Part shown: positions 41,424 to 46,292 of the stretch, one piece after another
Layout of the letters: each line of letters opens with the position of its first letter
Numbering within the stretch: position 1 is the stretch's first letter
Translations under genes and position numbers: made by a program
Assembly (NCBI RefSeq): GCF_026169115.1
Contig: NZ_JAPFEA010000029.1
Coordinates: 1 to 46,292, forward strand
Length of the DNA: 46,292 nucleotides
Direction: 5' to 3'
DNA from: Intestinimonas sp.
Lineage (GTDB): Bacteria; Bacillota; Clostridia; Oscillospirales; Oscillospiraceae
The notes under the pieces: model-generated
What the model was told of the DNA's origin: nothing
The model's database searches: none
The model's input: the letters and a program-made list of their open reading frames with translations, nothing else

Positions 41424-42872
41424 GTGGAACTGCTGTTTGAAAAAAGCCGCAAGGGCCGCCGCTGCGACCTGCTGCCCCCCCTGGACGTGCCCCCCGCCCA
41501 CCTGATGGAGGGCACAAAACGGGAGAGCCCTCTGGAGCTGCCTGATCTCTCCGAGGTGGATCTGGCCCGGCACTACTCTGCCCTGGAGCGCCGGGCCCAC
41601 GGGGTGAACAATGGCTTCTATCCCCTGGGCTCCTGCACCATGAAGTACAACCCCCGGCTCAACGAGGAGCTCGCCGCCCTGCCCGGCTTCACCGGGGTCC
41701 ATCCCACCCAGAGCGCCGACACCGCCCAGGGCTGTCTGGAGGTCCTCTATCTGGCCGAGGAGCTGCTGTGCGAGATCACCGGCATGGAGGCCATGACCTT
41801 CCAGCCCGCCGCCGGGGCCCACGGGGAGTTCACCGCCCTGCTGATGGTGAAGAAATACCATCTGGACCGGGGGGACACCGCCCGGACCAAGATCCTGGTC
41901 CCGGACTCCGCCCACGGCACCAACCCGGCCTCCGCCGCCATGTGCGGCTTCACCGTGGTCAACGTGCCCTCCAACCCGGAGGGAGGCGTGGACCTGGAGG
42001 CTCTGCGGGCGGCAGCCGGTCCCGACACCGCCGCCCTCATGCTCACCAATCCCAACACCCTGGGGCTCTTTGACCCCAATATTCTGGAGATCACCCAGAT
42101 CGTCCACGACGCCGGCGGACTGTGCTACTATGACGGGGCCAACCTCAACGCCGTCATGGGCGTGGTCCGGCCCGGAGATATGGGCTTCGATCTGGTCCAT
42201 TTGAACCTCCACAAGACCTTCTCCACCCCCCACGGCGGCGGCGGGCCCGGCTCCGGCCCTGTGGGCTGTAAGAGTTTTTTGCGGGACTTCCTGCCCCTGT
42301 TCCATGTGGAGGAGGGGGCCGACGGCCTGGAATTCCAGCATCCGGCCAAGAGCATCGGCAGCGTCAAGGGCTTTTACGGCAACTTCACCGTAGTGGTGAA
42401 GGCCCTCAGCTATATCCTCACCCTGGGGGCCCAGGGCATCCCCGAGGCCGCCAAGGGGGCGGTGCTCAACGCCAACTACCTGCGGGAGCAGCTGCGGGGG
42501 ACCTATGACATCGCCTACGGCGACGGCCCCTGCATGCACGAGTTCGTGCTTACCCTCCGTGACCTCAAAAAGGAGACCGGAGTCTCCGCCATGGACGTGG
42601 CCAAGGCCCTCATCGACCACGGCATCCACCCGCCCACCATGTATTTCCCCCTCATTGTGGAGGAGGCCCTCATGTTTGAGCCCACCGAGACCGAGTCCCG
42701 GGAGACCCTGGACGAGGCGGCGGCGGTGCTCAGAAGCATCCGTGCTCAGGCTGACGCCGACCCGGAGGCCCTCCACACCGCCCCCCACACCACGCCCATC
42801 GGACGACCCGACGAGGTCAAGGCCGCCCGTCACCCGGTGCTGCGGTACAGGCCGCCGGAGGGCGAGGCATGA
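41424..42872 (+). CDS. gcvPB: Glycine dehydrogenase (decarboxylating) subunit 2
   Basis: The 482-residue PLP-binding beta subunit carries the Schiff-base lysine at Lys264 (LNLHKTFSTPHGGGGPGSGP). Other features are NNGFYPLGSCTMKYNPRLNE, GMEAMTFQPAAGAHGE and the C-terminal THGIHPPT-like region (DHGIHPPTMYFPL). Start is GTG 41424, directly after the subunit 1 stop, with GGAGGTGG (41411-41418) inside the upstream gene. The stop overlaps the dehydrogenase start by ATGA. Both P subunits are full length. Confidence 0.96.
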   Translation: MELLFEKSRKGRRCDLLPPLDVPPAHLMEGTKRESPLELPDLSEVDLARHYSALERRAHGVNNGFYPLGSCTMKYNPRLNEELAALPGFTGVHPTQSADTAQGCLEVLYLAEELLCEITGMEAMTFQPAAGAHGEFTALLMVKKYHLDRGDTARTKILVPDSAHGTNPASAAMCGFTVVNVPSNPEGGVDLEALRAAAGPDTAALMLTNPNTLGLFDPNILEITQIVHDAGGLCYYDGANLNAVMGVVRPGDMGFDLVHLNLHKTFSTPHGGGGPGSGPVGCKSFLRDFLPLFHVEEGADGLEFQHPAKSIGSVKGFYGNFTVVVKALSYILTLGAQGIPEAAKGAVLNANYLREQLRGTYDIAYGDGPCMHEFVLTLRDLKKETGVSAMDVAKALIDHGIHPPTMYFPLIVEEALMFEPTETESRETLDEAAAVLRSIRAQADADPEALHTAPHTTPIGRPDEVKAARHPVLRYRPPEGEA

Positions 42873-44251
42873 GCTGGGACCTCATCGTCATCGGCGGCGG
42901 CCCCGGCGGCTATACCGCCGCCATCCGGGCCGCCCAGCTGGGGCTGCACACCGCTCTGGTGGAGCGGGACGCCATGGGCGGCACCTGCCTCAACCGGGGG
43001 TGCATCCCCACCAAAGCCCTCATCCATGCTGCCGAGCGGTATGAGGAGCTGCTGACCTGCGACACCTTCGGCCTGCGGACGGAGGGGGTCTCCTTTGACT
43101 ACCCGGCTATGTGCGAGCGCCGGGACCAGGTGGTGGGCCAGCTCCGGGACGGCGTGGAGCGCCTTTTGAAGGGCAACAAGGTGGAGCGCATCACCGGTAC
43201 CGCCTGTATCCTGGGCCCCGGACGGGTCCGGGTGGGGGAAGAGGTGCTGGAGGGGACCCACATCCTCGTCGCCGTGGGGGCCCGTCCCGCCCTGCCCCCG
43301 GTGCCCGGGCTGGACGGGCCCGGGGTCCTCACCAGCGACGACCTCCTCACCGGAGCTCGATTCTATCCCAAACTTGCCATCCTCGGCGGCGGGGTCATCG
43401 GTATGGAATTTGCCGGGCTCTACCGGACCTTGGGGGCGGAGGTCACCGTGCTGGAGGCCATGGACCGGGTGCTCCCCACCCTGGACCGGGAGCTCTCTCA
43501 AAGTCTGAGCATGCTCATGAAGAAGCGGGGCGTGAAGCTGTGTACCGGCGCCCGCCTGGAGCGGGTGGAGCGGGGCCCCGACGGCCTGGTCTGCACCTAT
43601 ACTGTGAAGGAGAAGACCGAATGTATCACAGCCGACGCCCTGCTGGTGGCCGCCGGACGCCGGGCCAACACCGAAGGGCTGTGTGCCCCGGAGGTGGACC
43701 TGGGCCTGGACCGGGGGGCTATCCCCGTGGATGACCGATTCCAGACCTGCGTCCCCGGCATCTATGCCATCGGCGACGTGGTGAAGGGCGGCATCCAGCT
43801 GGCCCATGTCGCCGCTGCCCAGGGGATCAACGCCGTGAGCATGCTGGCGGGGAAGGAGCCGCCCATGGACCTCTCCGTGGTGCCCTCCTGCGTCTATGTC
43901 CGCCCGGAGATGGCCGCCGTGGGCCGCACCGAAGCCCAGTGTAAGGAGGCGGGCATCCCTGTCAAAACGGCCAAATACCTGACCGGGAGCAACAGCCGCA
44001 GCGTCATCGCCGACGCGGGCCGGGGCTTTATCAAGGTGGTTTACCACGGGGAGACCGGCATGGTGCTGGGGGCACAGCTCCTGTGCGAACGGGCCACCGA
44101 CCTGGTGGGGGCCTTTGCCTCCGCCATCTCCAGGGGGGAGAATCTGGAGGATATGGCCAGGGTGATCCGGGCCCACCCAACCTTCGCTGAGGCTGTCGGC
44201 GAGGCGGCGGAGGCCGGCCTGGGCCTGAGCATCCACCAGCTCAACCGATAG
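42869..44251 (+). CDS. lpdA: Dihydrolipoyl dehydrogenase (L protein)
   Basis: The 460-residue flavoenzyme reoxidises the dihydrolipoyl arm of the H protein with NAD+. FAD-binding GGGPGGYTAAI (9-19), redox disulfide Cys40/Cys45 (GGTCLNRGCIPTK), NAD-binding GGGVIGMEFAGLY, FAD-binding YAIGDVVKGGIQLAHVA and the C-terminal catalytic His-Glu in RAHPTFAEAV are all present. It overlaps gcvPB by four bases, is last in the operon and is followed by a palindromic terminator. Operon position indicates the glycine system, although such enzymes can serve several complexes. Confidence 0.97.
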   Translation: MSWDLIVIGGGPGGYTAAIRAAQLGLHTALVERDAMGGTCLNRGCIPTKALIHAAERYEELLTCDTFGLRTEGVSFDYPAMCERRDQVVGQLRDGVERLLKGNKVERITGTACILGPGRVRVGEEVLEGTHILVAVGARPALPPVPGLDGPGVLTSDDLLTGARFYPKLAILGGGVIGMEFAGLYRTLGAEVTVLEAMDRVLPTLDRELSQSLSMLMKKRGVKLCTGARLERVERGPDGLVCTYTVKEKTECITADALLVAAGRRANTEGLCAPEVDLGLDRGAIPVDDRFQTCVPGIYAIGDVVKGGIQLAHVAAAQGINAVSMLAGKEPPMDLSVVPSCVYVRPEMAAVGRTEAQCKEAGIPVKTAKYLTGSNSRSVIADAGRGFIKVVYHGETGMVLGAQLLCERATDLVGAFASAISRGENLEDMARVIRAHPTFAEAVGEAAEAGLGLSIHQLNR

Positions 44252-44260
44252 AAATGGACA

Positions 44261-44296
44261 AAAAGGGCCGTTCGGCATGCCGAACGGCCCTTTTTC
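44261..44296. terminator. Bidirectional terminator after the gcv operon
   Basis: AAAAGGGCCGTTCGG (44261-44275) and its perfect complement (44280-44294) surround CATG, with T or A runs on both sides. It also serves the convergent HTH gene ending at 44299. Confidence 0.96.
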
Positions 44297-44298
44297 TG

Positions 44299-44490
44299 TC
44301 AGTTTGGGGTAAACAGCTGGTCCACCGTGGTCCCCAGGACCTGGGCCAGCCGGAAGGCCAGGGCCAGGGTGGGGTCGTACTTATTGTTCTCGATGGCGTT
44401 GATGGTCTGGCGGGAGACGCCGCAGGTCCTGGCCAGCTCGCCCTGGGAGAGGGCGAGCCCCTCCCGCAGGGCCTTGATCCGATTTTCCAT
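44299..44490 (-). CDS. Small XRE-type HTH regulator
   Basis: The 63-residue protein is essentially one helix-turn-helix: IKALREGLALSQGELARTCGV then SRQTINAIENNKYDPTLALA, ending in the usual VLGTTVDQLFTP. It resembles YozG-like regulators that are paired with a small membrane protein. Its ATG lies two bases after the stop of the membrane protein gene, with a GGGGGG-rich ribosome site inside that gene, so the two are coupled. The strong palindrome just behind the promoter (44823-44842) is the obvious place for it to act as autorepressor. Binding is inferred. Confidence 0.88.
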   Translation of the reverse strand: MENRIKALREGLALSQGELARTCGVSRQTINAIENNKYDPTLALAFRLAQVLGTTVDQLFTPN

Positions 44491-44492
44491 GC

Positions 44493-44789
44493 TCAGCCCC
44501 CCAGCCTGGCGCGGTGGTAGAGCAGGAAGACGAAGTAGAGGGTGGCGAGGACGGCCAGCAGGGTAAAGGGGTTGATGCTCTGGTAGCCGCGCAGGAAATT
44601 GAGGGCCACCCGGAGGATCAGATAGCCGGCGACACCGGCCAGGGTGGAGGCGCTGGCCTTCCAGACGATGAGCTGCCGCCGCTCATCTCCCGGACGGATG
44701 AGTGAGACCACCAGGGCGATGTCCAGGGCGGCGATGCCGAGCAGAAGCAGCAGGAACAGCCCATGGCCGATAGGATGGAGCAGATGCAT
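44493..44789 (-). CDS. Small membrane protein paired with the HTH regulator
   Basis: The 98-residue protein has three predicted helices: about 9-30 (GLFLLLLLGIAALDIALVVS), about 44-66 (ASASTLAGVAGYLILRVALN) and about 73-92 (PFTLLAVLATLYFVFLLYH). It ends in a basic tail. I do not recognise a characterised family; HTH plus small three- or four-helix membrane protein pairs are common in Firmicutes and their role is mostly unknown. Minus-strand GGAGG lies seven bases before ATG 44789. It is first in a two-gene operon. Confidence 0.8.
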   Translation of the reverse strand: MHLLHPIGHGLFLLLLLGIAALDIALVVSLIRPGDERRQLIVWKASASTLAGVAGYLILRVALNFLRGYQSINPFTLLAVLATLYFVFLLYHRARLGG

Positions 44790-44822
44790 AACGGAGCCTC
44801 CCTTCCAAATATAGATGGCAGT

Positions 44823-44875
44823 ATGTCAAATTCTTTTGACATGTTGAGCATAGCAGACCGGGAGAAATGTGTCAA
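44823..44875 (-). promoter_or_regulatory. Promoter and palindromic operator of the HTH pair
   Basis: On the minus strand: TTGACA (plus 44870-44875), 17 bp, TATGCT (plus 44847-44852). A perfect 8-bp inverted repeat follows four bases behind the -10 (ATGTCAAA and TTTGACAT around AGAA, plus 44823-44842) and covers the start site. The geometry is that of a repressor operator. Confidence 0.85.
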
Positions 44876-44891
44876 GAGTTTTTTACACTAT

Positions 44892-44919
44892 TTGCAAATG
44901 GCCGGGAGCGTGGTACACT
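44892..44919 (+). promoter_or_regulatory. gluQRS promoter
   Basis: TTGCAA (44892-44897), 16 bp, TACACT (44914-44919), with extended TG before the -10. It is divergent from the HTH-pair promoter about 17 bp away. Confidence 0.65.
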
Positions 44920-44957
44920 CAGTGGGAACAAACGGAACTGTGAGGAGTGTGGCGCAT

Positions 44958-45884
44958 ATGGCGGAAAAGGGACGGTTTGCCCCCAGTCCCAGCGGGCGGA
45001 TGCACCTGGGAAATCTGTTTTCCTTCTATCTGGCCTGGCTGGATGCCCGGTCGGTGGGGGGACGTGTGGTCCTGCGGATGGAGGATCTGGACCCGGACCG
45101 CACCGGGCAGCCGTGGACGGAGCAGATCGTGGAGGACCTGGGCTGGCTGGGGCTGGACTGGGACGAGGGCTATGGGGTCGGAGGGCCGGATGGGCCCTAC
45201 TGCCAGCGGGAGCGTACCCACCTCTATGACGCCGCCTTTGCGGTCCTCCGGGCCAGGGAGGCGGTCTACCCCTGCTGGTGCAGCCGGGCCCAGCGGCTGG
45301 CGGCCTCGGCCCCCCATCCGGGGGAGGTGCGGGACCTGGGACGCTGCCCATGCCGGGACCTCTCACGGGCAGAGCGGGAGGCCAGGGCCATGGTGAAGGC
45401 GCCGGCCTGGAAGGCAGCCCTGCCCCACGAGACCGTCCGCTTCCGGGATCTCATCCAGGGGGAGCAGACCTTCGACCTGGCCTGGGACTGCGGCGACTTC
45501 ATCCTCCGCCGGGCCGACGGGGTGTACGGCTATCAGCTGGCGGTGACGGTGGACGATGCCCTGATGGGTGTGACACGGGTGGTACGGGGCCGGGACCTGC
45601 TGGACTCCGCCGCCCGGCAGATCTGGCTGATGGAGCAGCTGGGCCATCGCCCGCCGGTCTATGCCCATGTGCCTTTGCTGATGGCGGAGGATGGCCGGCG
45701 ACTCTCCAAGCGGGAGCGCGATTTGGATATGGGCGTCCTTCGGACCAGACACACGCCCGCATCGCTCCGGGCGCTGCTGCGGGGGCTGGCGGGCCTGGAC
45801 GCTGTGGAGCAGGGGATAGAGGCGGATTTCATCAAAAAAGTGAAAAAAGATGACATAAAAGTAGATATATCAAAACTTATTTGA
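44958..45884 (+). CDS. gluQRS: Glutamyl-Q tRNA(Asp) synthetase
   Basis: The 308-residue truncated glutamyl-tRNA synthetase lacks the anticodon domain and attaches glutamate to queuosine in tRNA(Asp). The class I signature is RFAPSPSGRMHLGNL; the KMSKS-like motif is RRLSKRERD. A zinc-type site is CWCSR with CPC downstream. VLRMEDLDPDR and QLAVTVDDALMGVTRVVRG are typical. TGAGGAG precedes ATG 44958; the longer open frame begins in the divergent promoter region and is not used. The last 20 residues (IKKVKKDDIKVD and around) are Lys/Asp/Ile-rich and AT-rich in DNA, unlike the rest, and look like an unusual added tail. Confidence 0.92.
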   Translation: MAEKGRFAPSPSGRMHLGNLFSFYLAWLDARSVGGRVVLRMEDLDPDRTGQPWTEQIVEDLGWLGLDWDEGYGVGGPDGPYCQRERTHLYDAAFAVLRAREAVYPCWCSRAQRLAASAPHPGEVRDLGRCPCRDLSRAEREARAMVKAPAWKAALPHETVRFRDLIQGEQTFDLAWDCGDFILRRADGVYGYQLAVTVDDALMGVTRVVRGRDLLDSAARQIWLMEQLGHRPPVYAHVPLLMAEDGRRLSKRERDLDMGVLRTRHTPASLRALLRGLAGLDAVEQGIEADFIKKVKKDDIKVDISKLI

Positions 45885-46099
45885 AAACTTTACATAGATT
45901 TTACAAAAGTTATACCGAAATTTGACACAGTATCCCTTGTAATTGCGCACAAAAGCTGGTAGGGTAGCAAGTGGGAATTGGTTTGGTTTTGCACAAGGAT
46001 TTACAAAGCACAGCACACGCGATCGGTTTGGAAACAGCATTGCTCCTGTCCACTGCACAGCATATCTCACCACCGCGCCATTTGAAAGGGAGGGTAACC
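45885..46099 (+). promoter_or_regulatory. AT-rich intergenic region upstream of the NhaC-like gene
   Basis: This 215-bp gap is much richer in A/T than the genes around it. Possible promoter: TTTACA (45889-45894), 16 bp, TATACC (45911-45916). TTGACA at 45922-45927 has no well-spaced -10. If the former is used, the leader would be about 175 bases. I cannot assign it to a riboswitch class. No gene is seen. Confidence 0.35.
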
Positions 46100-46292
46100 A
46101 TGCAAGTGACAAAGAGACGTATTGTCCCCTTTATGCTTGTCCTGGCAGCGATCACCGGATTACTGATGACCACCGCTTTCGCCGAGGGCGAAGCCGAGTA
46201 TGTGAGCAATTTCTTCGCGCAGCCCCTGGCTCTTCTGCCCCCTGTGCTGGCCATTGTGCTGGCCCTCATCACCAAGGAAGTGTATACATCCC
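46100..46292 (+). CDS. NhaC-family Na+/H+ antiporter, N-terminal part (cut by window end)
   Basis: The first 64 residues are visible. There is an N-terminal hydrophobic segment (IVPFMLVLAAITGLLMTTAFA, about 8-28) that looks like a signal peptide or first helix, then EGEAEYVSNFFAQPLALLPPVLAIVLALITKEVYTS. The LLPPVLAIVLALITKEV stretch is typical of the first conserved helix of NhaC-family antiporters. AAAGGGAGGG precedes ATG 46100. The rest lies outside the window, so the family call rests on a short stretch. Confidence 0.7.
   Translation, partial: MQVTKRRIVPFMLVLAAITGLLMTTAFAEGEAEYVSNFFAQPLALLPPVLAIVLALITKEVYTS

Overview
The window is about 46.3 kb of GC-rich (roughly 64% by eye), gene-dense chromosome from an anaerobic Firmicute. 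The best guess is a gut clostridium of the Oscillospiraceae type (Flavonifractor/Intestinimonas-like). Reasons: an oxygen-defence cluster typical of strict anaerobes (PerR, desulfoferrodoxin, rubrerythrin), formate-tetrahydrofolate ligase beside a split-P glycine cleavage system, a fused FeoAB, clostridial AGGAGG ribosome sites with ATG/GTG/TTG starts, and sigma-A promoters with 17-bp spacers. The taxonomic call is inference. No rRNA, tRNA, CRISPR array, transposase or phage gene was seen.

Layout. 1-363 is a repeat patch. 378-5012 holds small or poorly characterised genes: a DUF6809-like protein, a double-HTH regulator, a YgiQ-family radical SAM protein, a duplicated YcxB-like membrane protein and a small lipoprotein. 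5120-6671 is the perR-dfx-rbr oxidative stress unit. 6697-9578 is an MBL hydrolase, a ferredoxin-like DUF362 protein and deoC, followed at 9643-14868 by a BmpA/NupOPQ-type nucleoside ABC transporter. Deoxyribose-phosphate aldolase next to nucleoside uptake fits nucleoside scavenging. 14900-16872 is nagBA for amino sugars. 16897-29345 is a galactose block: galK, galM, a two-component system (AraC-type regulator and Cache-sensor kinase), two extra periplasmic binding proteins, then mglBAC. A eukaryotic-type hexokinase follows, then fhs, feoAB with a tiny Cys-rich partner, an FMN-binding PNPOx-like protein, thiN, and a Kef-type antiporter. 38264-44294 is a glycine-riboswitch-controlled gcvT-gcvH-gcvPA-gcvPB-lpdA operon. 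The end holds an HTH/membrane-protein pair with a clear autoregulatory operator, gluQRS, and the start of an NhaC-family antiporter cut by the window edge.

How it works together. Sugars (galactose or glucose via Mgl, nucleosides via the Bmp system, amino sugars via NagBA) feed glycolysis. Glycine cleavage supplies methylene-THF and Fhs interconverts formate and formyl-THF, so one-carbon units link both. The galactose block appears to have its own sensing module, in which a kinase and membrane-associated binding proteins sit between the catabolic and transport genes.

The strangest structure is between the AraC-type regulator and its kinase (20831-21513). The last 78 nt of the regulator gene, including its stop codon, occur three times in tandem, separated by a repeated 138-155 bp GC-rich spacer, and are followed by three consecutive hairpins. 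Other points worth checking are the repeat patch at 1-363, a strongly folded leader before the nucleoside transporter ATPase, a near-identical lipoprotein linker shared by two unrelated binding proteins, and a TTGACAT operator motif shared by two distant HTH genes.
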